Below are positions 13,694 to 25,049 of a DNA stretch of 64,000 nucleotides, one piece after another. The notes under the pieces are model-generated. The model worked only from the letters and a program-made list of their open reading frames with translations, was not told where the DNA came from and ran no database searches. The first letter of the stretch is position 1. Each line of letters opens with the position of its first letter. This DNA is from Escarpia spicata (lineage: Eukaryota; Annelida; Polychaeta; Sabellida; Siboglinidae). The DNA lies in contig OZ023211.1 in assembly GCA_963995525.1 (NCBI GenBank), positions 62,257,641-62,321,640 of the forward strand, written 5' to 3'. A program made the translations under genes and the position numbers.

Positions 13694-13907
13694 TGATTAT
13701 TTTTACATACGTAAAAATTGTATTTATGCAATGTGAGGCGAAGATGCCTATAAACGTTTTGTTCAATGATAGTCTAACAACGGTCCGGATTACGTAAATA
13801 CTTACCCGGACTCAAAACGAGGCCGAGCTGGGACCGTTCCCTTTGTGTTGGAATTCGACTGCGTAACACGTCTTTGTTTTTCAACACAAAGGAAGATTAA
13901 ATTTATC
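13694..13907 (+). repeat. Split direct repeat A1, unit 1
   Basis: A 214-bp repeat starting TGATTATTTTTACATACG and ending AAATTTATC. It contains the imperfect palindrome TTTTTACATACGTAAAAA near its start. It matches A2 at 17836-18049 with a very few differences and defines the left end of the YR element. Confidence 0.8.
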
Positions 13908-14027
13908 AGCGATTTCGAGGTTCGTATTGTTCAAAGTTGTGTCTATTGTGCTTAGACTTCTAACTACACTATACCTGAGTGATACGTAATGTTTCGGTGT
14001 TTGCTACTTTGATATTCCTCGGTTTGA

Positions 14028-14786
14028 GTGAATTCATGTTTGCCGTCTCGTCACGTAATTTTTCCTTTGTTCGCCGCCATTTTTTTCTTCTTTCTAAACG
14101 TTCGCTATGGATACCCCTCTGACCTGTTAGTTATAGGCCATAGTTTTGTTAAGCGGTTACACGTGTCGTTACTTCATCCAAGGGGTACGACACAGATTGT
14201 TTGGGCGGATTTAGGTGTTTCTGCACAATTTGCCAGTGTTTTTTACCACGGGGTGGGTGGCATTCGAGTGAGCGGTTTGATGGCCGAGTTGCCGCTGATT
14301 CGTGAGCTTGGGCCCCGAGCGGTTATTATAGACATCGGCACTAATGACCTGTCCCATGTCAGAGTTGATCCCCGTCAACTCGCCTCCCGTATTGTCAACC
14401 TCGCCCAGCTGGTGTTGGCAGTCGATTCCGTGTGGGAGGTGGTCCTGTGCCAGGTCATGCCGCGCGTTGCCGTACGCACGACCGGGCGCCGGCGGTACAC
14501 TATGCGCGCCGATTTTAATGACGCGCGGTTTGTCGTTAATCGCGCCTTAGATGACTTAACATCAAACCTCCCACATATTCATTATTGGCGACACCGAGGC
14601 ATTCACACCAACTGGGAGCAATATTTTGACACATTTGGGGTTCACCTCAATGACCTGGGGATGCGCAAATATGTGCGCTCCATTCGTGGGGCTGCCATAT
14701 TTGCTGCTAAACAGTGGTACACGTCTCCTGTCTCTACCCACCCTCCTGCATTTCCTAACTGTTATGATGCTATTATTATATTTTAA
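14028..14786 (+). pseudogene. SGNH-hydrolase-like reading frame of YR element, unit 1
   Basis: The domain starts at about 14121 and shows the SGNH blocks: LLVIGHSF (nucleophile Ser), IDIGTNDL (Asn block) and DTFGVHLNDLG (Asp...His block). Such esterase-like domains occur in some Ngaro/DIRS-type and CR1 retrotransposons. The frame has no ATG: position 14028 is GTG, and a nearby ATG at 14107 is in another frame. The TAA that ends the domain in unit 2 is TAC here, so the frame runs on about 70 bases. The domain looks well preserved, but translation would need splicing, a non-ATG start or a frameshift. Confidence 0.6.
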
Positions 14787-15321
14787 CTGGGTAGCTATAA
14801 TTACTCTGTTTGGCATGTCAGGGAATTGCATGCATTTAGGTCACTCAGTCTGATCCAAGTTTAATGCTATGAATTGTATGTAGGCTACAGTATGACTGGC
14901 TTTCATGCAACTTCTCTCTGTAGCCACATCACATAGTAACACATACAAATTTCTATGTCAGGCGGCTCTCTTCGACAGTCATTTCTTCACTGCTATATTC
15001 ACGATTTTGTGTTGATTTATTGTTACACCCATGTCCGTTGGACAGTCTGTGCTACATAGTAGTTTCTCAGGCTCATTCTGCCTTTTTGTGTTCCCATTCT
15101 TCTGATATTCCTGTTGGTGTTGCCTTTCGCCACAGCTTCATGTTTGGAGTGTATGTTAGGCTAATGAGTAATTGCTCTGATTAGTATAGCTATTCGTGTT
15201 TGGTGATTATGCTATGATCCAGGTTGGTTACCCTAATTATGTGACCCTACCATACCCACCTTATTCATGTTTCTTCATCTACGGTACTCGGTTTGGGGGG
15301 GTGTGGTGGTGTTGTGAGGGT
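14787..15321. other. Non-coding spacer in YR element
   Basis: Sequence between the SGNH-like frame and the minisatellite, shared with unit 2. Recurring CAGTATGACTGGC-type motifs occur here and downstream of gag (17438 and 17557). No gene is seen. Confidence 0.5.
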
Positions 15322-16058
15322 GTTGTCATACAGAGTAGTTGCCCTGGTGGTATGGCCCCATGTTGGTGGGTGTGCTGTGTGAGACAGAGTAGTTGTTCTG
15401 GCGCTATGGCCCCACGTCGGTGGGTGTGCTGTGAAAAGCGCCATTGCTCTGTGGGGTGTGCTGTGTGAGACAGAGTAGTAGTTCTGGCGCTATGGCCCCA
15501 CGTTGGTGGGTGTGCTGTGAAAAGCGCCATTATTCTGTGGCGCTATGGCCCCACGTTGGTGGGTGTGCTGTGAAAAGCGCCATTGCTCTGTGGCGCTATG
15601 GCCCCACGTTGGTGGGTGTGCTGTGAAAAGCGCCATTGCTCTGTGGCGCTATGGCCCCACGTTGGTGGGTGTGCTGTGAAAAGCGCCATTGCTCTGTGGC
15701 GCTATGGCCCCACGTTGGTGGGTGTGCTGTGAAACAGCGCCTTTGCTCTGTGGCGCTATGGCCCCCACGTTTGTGGGTGTGCTGTGAAAAGCGCAATTGC
15801 TCTGGTGCTATGTCCCTACATTGATGGGTGCGCTGTGATACTGAGTAGTTGTATGGTGTTATGGCCCCGCGTTGGTGGGTGTGCTGTGAAACAGCGCTAT
15901 TGCTCTGGTGCTATGGCCCTACATTGATGGGTGCGCTGTGATACAGGGTAGTTGTATGGCGTTATAGCCCCACGTTGGTGGGGGTGCTGTGAAACAGCGC
16001 CGCTAGTCTGTTGCTATTGCTCCATATTGGTGGGTATGTTGTTATACAGGGGGCTGCT
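15322..16058 (+). repeat. 53-bp minisatellite, about 14 copies
   Basis: The unit runs roughly from GCGCTATGGCCCCACGTTGG through TGGGTGTGCTGTGAAA to GCGCCATTGCTCTGTG. Central copies are nearly identical and edge copies diverge. The period is not a multiple of three, so it is not a protein repeat. Unit 2 has about nine copies. Confidence 0.85.
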
Positions 16059-16351
16059 CTGGTTCTTATGGCCCCACTATCTACTGGTATTCTTGTTACA
16101 GTTTTCGATATTCATGTTCCTACTTTATGGCATTCGTATTTATTCTCCCTATATTATCATGCCTGTTGCATGTGTTTATGACATCAATTAGCCTTCTTAG
16201 CGGCGACAGTTCTGCCTGTATTGTTGCTGTTGCGAGTCTGTACTTAAACCCAATATGTGCCCTTGTTACTTTGGGGTCATTATACGGTGGGGCCACTTAA
16301 TTACTTTGCAAACGGATGCCGTTCCTGTCCCTTTGCTTACCTTTTCGCAGT
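16059..16351. other. Spacer before gag-like frame
   Basis: No gene is seen. It ends in CTTACCTTTTCGCAG immediately before the ATG at 16352, which could be a splice acceptor joining the gag-like exon to upstream sequence. Confidence 0.45.
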
Positions 16352-17308
16352 ATGCCACCACGCGGACGTCCACCGAAACCAGTGGAGGTCACACTGCGAC
16401 CGCCGTCCCAACGCCGCGCGGCGATGAAACGGGCTGCCGAATCCGTACCACCCATGCCAGCACCACCCAACCGACGGCGTCGCCCAGTCCCTGCGGCTGC
16501 TGCTGGACGACCAGAGGACTTGCCGGCCGCATATGAAGGGGTCCCTGGGACGTCTAGCGGCACTGCCGAGCTGGTGGCCGTCGTCACCAGGGAAGTGCTA
16601 AAGCAGCTGCGGGAGGACAAGGATGCTATGCCCGCCGCTGTGGCTACACCCGCTGTGACCCCGCCCACTGTGCCCGTGCCGTCGATGGATGCTATCCCGA
16701 AGGTCGCGTTACCACTACCTGATACCAACGTCGCACGCCCCACTCTCCTGGACTTTGCGGTCGCTGGCGCTATTGGCACCTTGATGCCAAGCGAGAGGGG
16801 TGAACCCGCACCAAACACTCCCCCATGGCACTCCACAGCTTTGGGGGCTGACCTTCCTGCCCGACTTAAGGCAAAACTTTGGGCCAACGAATTTGTTGAG
16901 TTTTACGAACTCCTGCATGTGCACCATTCCCAGCCACAAAATATGTGTGTTTCGTCTGGAGATTCTCACCAGATTGTCTATGTGCTGTCTCAGGCCAGGG
17001 GAAGGCAGATTTCCACCATTGATCAGTGGACTTCTGCCTTCTTGGTGTTTGGGGCAGTCTACACCCAGCGATTCCCGGATGCAGCTCCGGGACTTTTCAA
17101 GTACTGTGAGGTTGTGCGGGATGTTGCTTTGACAGGCCCACCATTGGCCTGGCGGCAATATGACGTGCAATTCCGGTCATTCCGGGAGTCGGACCTAGCA
17201 GGTTTCCCCTGGGGTCAACCCAGGTGGGACCTGTTTTTCCGATGCATGTACGCGAAACAGGTCCAGGGGGTGTCAGGTCGCACTGCAGTTCATCCTGCAT
17301 GGGGATGA
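16352..17308 (+). CDS. Gag-like protein of YR retroelement, unit 1
   Basis: 318 residues from ATG 16352 (the frame is open upstream to 16316). The N-terminus is basic and proline-rich (PPRGRPPKPVEV), followed by an alanine/proline-rich linker. The C-terminal half has the pattern IDQWTSAFLVFGAVYTQRFP, then LFKYCEVVRD and AWRQYDVQFR. I recognise this as typical of the Gag-like first protein of DIRS/Ngaro-type elements in invertebrates. No zinc knuckle is seen. It appears identical to the unit 2 copy over the whole frame, although flanking DNA differs. Confidence 0.65.
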   Translation: MPPRGRPPKPVEVTLRPPSQRRAAMKRAAESVPPMPAPPNRRRRPVPAAAAGRPEDLPAAYEGVPGTSSGTAELVAVVTREVLKQLREDKDAMPAAVATPAVTPPTVPVPSMDAIPKVALPLPDTNVARPTLLDFAVAGAIGTLMPSERGEPAPNTPPWHSTALGADLPARLKAKLWANEFVEFYELLHVHHSQPQNMCVSSGDSHQIVYVLSQARGRQISTIDQWTSAFLVFGAVYTQRFPDAAPGLFKYCEVVRDVALTGPPLAWRQYDVQFRSFRESDLAGFPWGQPRWDLFFRCMYAKQVQGVSGRTAVHPAWG

Positions 17309-17640
17309 GTGAAACACAAATTCAATCTATGGGCAGGTGGAAGTCCTCCGCATTTAAACGTTACATTCGCATCCCTATGTTGAATATGACCAGATTTTGA
17401 ATATGTCTGGGTTGCGACTGGAGGTAATGGGTGCTTCAGTATGACTGGCATTCATTGTGTGTAGTGATATTCTCGTTGATATAACACTTCCAGTGCGTTT
17501 TAGATAATCTTTCTTTTCTTTTTCTTGTCAACTTGCTGTAGGTAGTGGATGTTGCAGTATGACTGGCTTTCACTGCATTCAGCGTGGCAACACGGAGCGC
17601 GTCTGATATCACCCTGGCACCCAACTCATGCACATTGTAT
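17309..17640. other. 3' non-coding part of YR element
   Basis: Where reverse transcriptase and recombinase would be expected there is only short non-coding DNA with CAGTATGACTGGC-type repeats. Unit 2 keeps about 200 extra bases before B1 that unit 1 has lost. Confidence 0.5.
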
Positions 17641-17835
17641 CTGATTGTCATTTGATAATTGTTTGTGTAGTACCTCGATGAGAATATGATTTGTTCTGCT
17701 TTATCTCATCGTGTATGTGATTTAATTCCTGTTGGTACAATTATAAAATGACCTTTACCAACTACATCCACTCTTGTTTAATTTATATAGCAAACGAGCT
17801 CAGGGTTCTGCCATTGAGCATCAGCAGGGTATAAA
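17641..17835 (+). repeat. Split direct repeat B1, unit 1
   Basis: Starts CTGATTGTCATTTG and ends at CATCAGCAGGGTATAAA, directly abutting A2. It matches B2 at 18451-18642. Confidence 0.8.
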
Positions 17836-18049
17836 TGATTATTTTTACATACGTAAAAATTGTATTTATGCAATGTGAGGCGAAGATGCCTATAAACGTT
17901 TTGTTCAATGATAGTCTAACAACGGTCCGGATTACGTAAATACTTACCCGGACTCAAAACGAGGCCGAGCTGGGACCGTTCCCTTTGTGTTGGAATTCGA
18001 CTGCGCAACACGTCTTTGTTTTTCAACACAAAGGAAGATTAAATTTATC
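17836..18049 (+). repeat. Split direct repeat A2, unit 1
   Basis: 214-bp copy of A1, adjacent to B1, giving the B1A2 junction expected of a circularised YR retroelement intermediate. A spacer of about 400 bases (18050-18450) with a poly-G run near 18415 separates it from B2. Confidence 0.8.
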
Positions 18050-18450
18050 CCACCTTCCTCCCCTCTCTACCACCATTTTGCTAATGTTGTATAACATGTA
18101 ATCACATTGTTATACTCTGTTTTCAATGTTAATTTTTGTGATACGGTCTATGTACCGGTAATTTTTCTGTGACGCTTTTCCCTGCTCATATATTGTACCC
18201 GAGGTTTTGCCTGAAGGCTTTTTCCTCCTTATTGATGACACAGCAGCAAGTGTACGCAGGGTTTTTATGGCGGAAATTAAAGTAGGATTGATAAGTAGTT
18301 GTTTTAGTTGTCGTAATGTTTGAGAGGCATGTTTAAAGTAGGTTTTGATGTATTACCTACCGTGATTCCAGTATAGTACTTTATACTGTTGTCCAATTTA
18401 TCGATTATACATGGTGGGGGGGGGGAAATGGCCACCCCACCTTTGCTAAT

Positions 18451-18642
18451 CTGATTGTCATTTGATAATTGTTTGTATAGTACCTCGATGAGAATATGAT
18501 TTGTTCTGCTTTATCTCATCGTGTATGTGATTTAATTCCTGTTGGTACAATTATTAAATGACCTTTACCAACTACATCCACTCTTGTTTAATTTTATATA
18601 GCAAACGAGCTCAGAGTTCTGCCATTGAGCATCAGCAGGGTA
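18451..18642 (+). repeat. Split direct repeat B2, unit 1
   Basis: Copy of B1 at the right end of the YR element. The sequence then enters the AT-rich minisatellite that also flanks the left end of the element in unit 2. Confidence 0.75.
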
Positions 18643-19035
18643 AAAATATTCATATTGTTATTATTGTTATATATGTATATTATTATTGTTATTATTGTTA
18701 TATATTTATATTATTATCGTTATTATTATTATATAGTTATATTATTATTGTTATATATTATTTTATTATTGTTATATATTTACATTATTATTGTTATTAT
18801 TGTTATATTTATACTATTATTGTTATATATTTATAGTATTATTGTTATATATTTATAGTATTATTGTTATGTATTTACATTATTATTATTGTTATTATTT
18901 TTATCATTGTTATATATTTTTATTTGTAGTATTTTAGTTTTGTTATTATTGTGATATATTTATATTATTATTGTTATTACTGTTACGTATTTATATTACT
19001 GTTGTTATTATTGTTATATCTTTATATTATTATTG
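18643..19035. repeat. AT-rich minisatellite at unit junction
   Basis: Irregular repeats of TTATTATTGTTATATATTTA. It forms the boundary between tandem units and is the likely original target of the YR element, since the same repeat precedes A1 in unit 2 (44650-44945). Confidence 0.85.
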
Positions 19036-21592
19036 TTAATGTTGATATTATCATCACCTCCATACAGGAGTTTTAAGGTGTAAGTGACATGAATATATTT
19101 AATTATTATTTACAAACGAATCATTCACGTATGTGCATTTCTGTCTATGGAGTTAAACTTTGGAATTCATTGCAAGAAAACCTCATTAGACAAAAACGTT
19201 TACAAGGAATTAAAATATGTCACACACTATATATATTCTTTCTGTGTATTAGGTCTTACAAAGTACAAGGAATTATAACCAACTATATATTATAGGCAAT
19301 GTACACAACAGCTACGGATGTGTAATTTATATATGTTTATAATATTTGGTATTGCATACCAACTGTACCAGTTCGGCCGTGAAACATAGAAACGTATTAC
19401 ACTTCCTTTCACCCCATTTCGAACACATTATTGTTTATTTATACCCATTTTACATTTGTTATATATTGTGTTGTATTTTGTTGTAATTGAACTTCACTTT
19501 ATTTGGAGTTGGAAATAACGTTTTTATGGATAGGTGTTTACAATGTTCATGAACATTGTCTTCTAAAGAATGTTGTAGTTAACAGTGTATCGGGGAGTAC
19601 ACGTTCTAAAAATCCAAATTGGTCTGGGCAGTTCTTGCAGTACAAACCATTCGTTTGTCCTGCTCATTCGTTCTTATTGCTCATTCGTTCTCACTGTGCT
19701 CACTGCTTGTAGTTAATCTTTTATCATTAATCCTACACTAAGATATCACAAAACGCTTATCACATTAACCCATCTATTGTTGTTCCAAATAATACCACTT
19801 ACCAAATAATATCATAGTCGATTTCCCAGGCTGCCCGAACATTATAATGCCCTCCTTATGAAGACGCAAAAGAGGAATACTCATTCATAATGAAACTCGT
19901 TTAGTGCTTTATAAGGACTATATGGACTAAAAAATTTATTCTGAATGAATAGCGAAGTATGCCGAAACTTTAGAAAATTTATAATATCGTTCATTGAAAC
20001 AATTCAGCAAATTAGATCGATATCAATTAAGTAGTCAATAAAATGTGGCTAGACTAAAATAAAAGGTCAATTTCTGAAATTGACCTCGTGATTCGTTAAA
20101 CGCCTGCAGTAGTTTGTTTATTTGACCAGCCGTCCTACAATGTAAAATGCCAGACCATGCATGATGTGATTAACTGACGAGTGGCCATTTAACAAATAAC
20201 CACCACACTGATCATCAGCATTAGTTAACACCGAATGTCGTGCGTCACGCTGACGCAGTTAAATATTTTAATGTATAATAAAAAGTATAACTGTAAGGCC
20301 CACGAATGACTCTTATTTATCTGCGCCCACGGCTAGAGTGTCATATACCATACATTAATCATGTTGTTGTGTTCGCCGACGTGGGTGGTGGGATCAGTAA
20401 TGTAATAAAATACGTTAATTGGTTATTGGTCAATGTGTTTCGTAGATACAGTTGTAATATGAATTGTAATGATTTGTAACGAAGTTTTCTGTAATATCAA
20501 ACTATCCGGAATGAATAAACTGACATCGTTACGACACAATTGGACATGATCTGAAATTGGTTTTGCTTATAATGACAATACTAACTATTATTTTTAATTC
20601 GTACAATTTGATTACGCAAGATACGTTATAACGGTTAGGATTCAGTTTCGGTGCTATTGGTTGTATTTGATAAGTTCAATATAATTTCCTCTTCCTAATT
20701 TCTCATTAGCATCTTTCAAACTGTATATTGTTGTAGATTCAATAGCAGCTCGTCAAAAAGTACTTGCACACGCTCATAAATACGCACGCACGAACGCACG
20801 CACGCACTCATGCACACAACAACAACAACAACAATATATATCTACAACTTACACAAATTTACGCCGTTAAAATTATTACACTGGTCATAAAATGCATCAT
20901 CACAAAATAAAAATAATAAATACAAATAAATGGATTTTGTATGCCGATTCGCTGTAAGCCAAATGACAAGTACGTATTTAATAATACACTACTGCAGTCT
21001 GTAAGAAAACCAATGCCGAACATGAATGATTATTATAGTGTATCATTTGAACAGATAATCAGCCTGTGTGTACTGTGTTGCTGAACGCAGATTAACAACG
21101 TTAACTCCATCAACAGATGCCACAAAATGCAGCCTGAACTGTGTATCCTAAGCTGGTTGCTCGTAAAAAGAAGACGACAGGAAGAAGAAGACGACCTCAA
21201 ACTGAGTGCATCGTAGGTGTGAACGATCAAGTTGTGAAACAGTGTCCTTGAGGTAACTTATCTTCACACATATCCAGCCTTGACGCGGAATTGTGTAATT
21301 TATGTACGTCGTAGCGATGTCCGATTGAAATGGCCCACGTCCCACGCAGGAAATTGCGTGGGCGACACGTGCTGACGACGACTATAATAATGGCAGCGTC
21401 GACTTGAGTCAGCCATTCGAACCAGGATCACTATCCGTAGAGATCTCCAAAACGCAGAGAACAGAGGTGAGCTTGTCAGTTTCATATGCAGCAATGTGCA
21501 ATACACAAAATGTACTCTTTTGACACTGCTTCTAAATGTCTGAGGCAAATAGCTTTGTGTCCCGTTCGGAGGACGAACCATATGTATGATTG
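19036..21592. other. Non-coding left part of unit 2
   Basis: Counterpart of 1-2537 with point changes and an expanded CAA tract near 20818. The candidate first exon seen in unit 1 has an in-frame TGA here. The GAAA hairpin is kept with one substitution. No gene is seen. Confidence 0.55.
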
Positions 21593-22005
21593 CTGCTTTT
21601 AAATGAAACACACAATTTATCAGACTGAACGAAACATGGCCGTCGTTTATTATCTTATCCGAGCAGCACCGGAGAAATCCGAAGTCAACGGGATCCGTCC
21701 GTAATACATAGGCTACGTCTGTATATAACATGCAGGGAGCGGCTATATAATATCCCTCTCTACCTTGATTACTTAGTCACATTTGTTAAATAAAGGAACA
21801 TTGAACTGCAATAAAGTTTGTGACACGGATTCCTTATAAGTGTTCGTTGTGAAAAGTGTTCGTTGTGAAAACAGATGAACGCACAAACATGCCATGTTAT
21901 TTAACTGAACACTTAACTACATAACGGATATGAAGGGCAGCGATCCGCCTACACCCTTATATGGTGTACCTAACTATATCTAGAACGGGCAGCGATCCGC
22001 CTACA
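21593..22005 (-). repeat. 3' LTR of Gypsy-like element, unit 2
   Basis: TG...CA ends on the minus strand, as in unit 1, with the same duplicated GGCAGCGATCCGCC block near its 5' edge. Confidence 0.65.
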
Positions 22006-22013
22006 CCCAATTT

Positions 22014-24295
22014 CTAGATTTGCTCGATTAAGCGCTGTCGCTTTTTTCGAGCTCGTTGTGGACGGACAGCTTGCAGAGCAGGTGGCTTAAGCACCTCTTC
22101 GTCATCGTGACGGGTCTCAGGCGACTCATCATCTGTTGGCGTGTCATCGTCCGCAGCTGTGTCCTCGGGATGATTTCGTGCGATTTCATCGGGCGACAAG
22201 CCTCGCACGCGACGGAACTTAGACACATTTCGCGTCACCGTGGACCCATCACCACGCACGGCGGTGACCATTGGTCCTTTCATTGCACTGACGATGAACG
22301 GCGTCGGTGCGAACGGAGTAGAGAGTTTGTTCCCTCTAGGATGCTGTACAAGCACAACCTCTCCCATTTGTAGGTTCACATGTGAAGCGTGTGCACGCTC
22401 GTCTGAGTACTCTTTCATTCTCGCTTTTGCACGAGCGTCTTGTCTGCGAACGACTTCATCTTCTGGGTGCACGCTCTGAAGCGTTGGCAACTCAGGTAGC
22501 TTAGTTCTCGGTTCTCGACCAAACAGTAGTCGGTGAGGTGTGAACAGCGTAGAACTATGCGGAGAAGATCGATAGTTTCGAAGAAACTGCTGCAGTTCGT
22601 GACGCCAGTTGCGATGTTGAATGATGGCTGAACGTACTGTCTTCATCATCGGCTTGTTGAAGTTCTCCACTTGTGCATTCGCCATCGGCCATAGCGGTTT
22701 GATTTTGTGGTGACGGATGCCATACGACTGCAAAAACTGTGACCACGCATTACTCTGGAATGGTGGGCCATCGTCCGACCTTATCGTTTCTGGATATCCG
22801 AACATGGCAAAAATGGACTCCATGATCGGCATAACTGTCTCTGCACTGGTGCTTCTGGTCACGTGAACGACTGGATATCTTGAATATTCATCTGTGACGC
22901 AGTGTAAATATTCGCATGTCGGTATTGGGCCGCAGAAATCAATGCTCAGATTGATCCACGGGACTCGCGGTAAGTAGTCATGTTTAATGGCTCCATCTGG
23001 CGGCGGTTGGAGTTTGCAACACACGGAATGCAACCCATGACAACTGCTTCCGTTTCTTTGTCTATGCCTGGAAACCACACTTTGCTTCTGATCAGAGCTT
23101 TGGACTTGCAGATGCCCTGAAGACCCTCATGTGCCAACTGTATGACACGACTGCGAAGTGCTGTCGGGATGACAATGCGAGAATCTCGTAGCAGAAAGTC
23201 TCCATTTTCTCCCACTGTCAATTCATCCCTCACATTCCGGAATGCAGCAATGTCAGCTGACTCGTTGTTAGCTGTGTCATGCCAAAGACCTGTGCGGATG
23301 ACCTCGATGACCTTGTTTAAGGTCGCGTCTTGTCTTGTGTGCACCTTAATTTCGTCAAGGGTGATGGCATTTGGCGTAGAGCTGTCAGCAATGTGATTGA
23401 TGAAGTCCTCAGCCATACGCTGCGCTTGGCTGACTTTTGTTGCTGGATTGACTGGCTGCGCACGTTTCTTTTGCCACGTCTGTGAGCTGCGCTGTGACTG
23501 CTGCCTGGGTTTGCTTCGGCACATGACAGCGAAATGTCCACGCACTCCACATTTGTGACACTCTTTATCACATGTGCACTTGCATTCGTCATTCATATGG
23601 CCCTGTAAGCCACAGCGAGTACACCGATCGTGACGTTGCTGAGTGTTAGAATGTCTGTTGACCGGTTTACGAGTGTGCGTTTCGAATGGTATGCGTGCTG
23701 ACCTGTTGAATGCAGCATACACTGTGTTGTTTGCTGTGCCACGAGCCATATCTTTAGCCTGACGTTTTGACGATTCTCTCGTTTGCGCTATCTCGATCGC
23801 CTTGTTTAGGGTGAGATCCTTTCCTGCGGCCAGGAGTTTGGTACGCAACGAATCAGAGCGACATCGATCGAATACTTGATCTCTGATGTATTCATCGACA
23901 TTGTTCCCGTAATCGCATGACGATGCCAACTGTCGTAACCGTGTTACGAACTGCCCGACGGTTTCGCCTTCATGCTGTTCAGCGCGATGAAACATGTGCC
24001 TGTTGTACGGGACGTTTGATTTAGGCGTGAAATAGTCCGTCAGTAGTTCTTTTGTCTTTTGAAATGACGACGACGTACCTGTTTCTGTTTCGGGGAATGT
24101 ATCATAAATGTCCTGTACGCCTTCGCCCGCGGTGTGTAACAGCAAATCACGTTTTTGCTTGTCATCGGTGCATACTGACGCACTGGCCATCCTGTCAAAT
24201 TTTCGTATCCACTTTTTCCAACGTTCAGCCGTTGTTGAAGACTCGTTTTGTGCATCGAAGGTCGGTAGTTGGGCCACATTGACCGGAACAGCCAT
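22014..24295 (-). pseudogene. gag-integrase fusion with one frameshift (unit 2)
   Basis: The first frame, 24295-22946 (449 residues), has a retrotransposon Gag region and two CCHC knuckles (CTRCGLQGHMNDEC and CHKCGVRGHFAVMC, roughly residues 225-260). It then passes straight into the linker that normally follows RNase H and into the zinc-binding N-terminal integrase region. The second frame, 23078-22014, carries the DDE core (SIDFCGP, RSDDGPPF, QVENFNK) and a C-terminal tail. The two overlap in different frames near 23000, a lesion shared by all copies. In Gypsy elements Gag coats the RNA and integrase inserts the DNA. Without reverse transcriptase this copy could move only with help from another element. 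Confidence 0.8.
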
Positions 24296-24363
24296 GGTGA
24301 TTCGGTACGCTAGGCGGTTGCTTACTTGTAGGCTTAGCAGGTTCGCTTAATTCTCGTCTCCAT

Positions 24364-24540
24364 TGTATGATTGCTGCTTTTAAATGAAACATCATACGGC
24401 CGTCGTTTATTATCTTATCCGACCAGCACCGGAGAAATCCGAAGTCAACGGGATCCGTCCGTAATACATAGGCTACGTATGTATATAACATGCAGGGAGT
24501 GGCTATATTACACCATACTTTATAATATACATATACGTAT
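24364..24540 (-). repeat. Truncated 5' LTR, unit 2
   Basis: Starts TGTATGATTG as in the 3' LTR and runs into the CA tract. Confidence 0.65.
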
Positions 24541-24924
<384 letters not shown>

Positions 24925-25049
24925 TTAGTTTGCACCGTAGCTTGCTTTAATGCTCTACTGTCGATTCCGTGTTACATGCATTGCCAAATAATGCATGACT
25001 AGGTATATTATATAAATAATCTAATGTTTTGTTTCCAGGAATATTCAAG

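Larger units (their letters stand above)
13694..18642 (+). mobile_element. Non-autonomous YR (Ngaro/PAT-like) retroelement, unit 1
   Basis: Split direct repeats mark the element. A1 (13694-13907) equals A2 (17836-18049), and B1 (17641-17835) equals B2 (18451-18642). The order is A1 - coding - B1A2 - spacer - B2, as in tyrosine-recombinase retrotransposons of the Ngaro/PAT type. Inside are an SGNH-hydrolase-like frame, a 53-bp minisatellite and a Gag-like frame. No reverse transcriptase, RNase H or tyrosine recombinase is present, so it depends on another element for mobility. There is no target duplication, as expected for recombinase-mediated insertion. Confidence 0.7.
21593..24540 (-). mobile_element. 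Defective Gypsy-like LTR retroelement, unit 2 copy
   Basis: Best preserved of the three copies. The 3' LTR is 21593-22005, gag-integrase is 22014-24295, and the truncated 5' LTR is 24364-24540 against the CA microsatellite. Protease, reverse transcriptase and RNase H are deleted. Confidence 0.75.

Noticed and set aside
15322..16058. CRISPR-like direct repeats
   Set aside because: The 53-bp units are contiguous with no unique spacers and lie inside a eukaryotic retroelement; this is a minisatellite.
16297..17170. Long minus-strand frames opposite gag (196 and 151 codons)
   Set aside because: They are antisense to a recognised Gag-like protein and are conserved only because the two copies appear identical.
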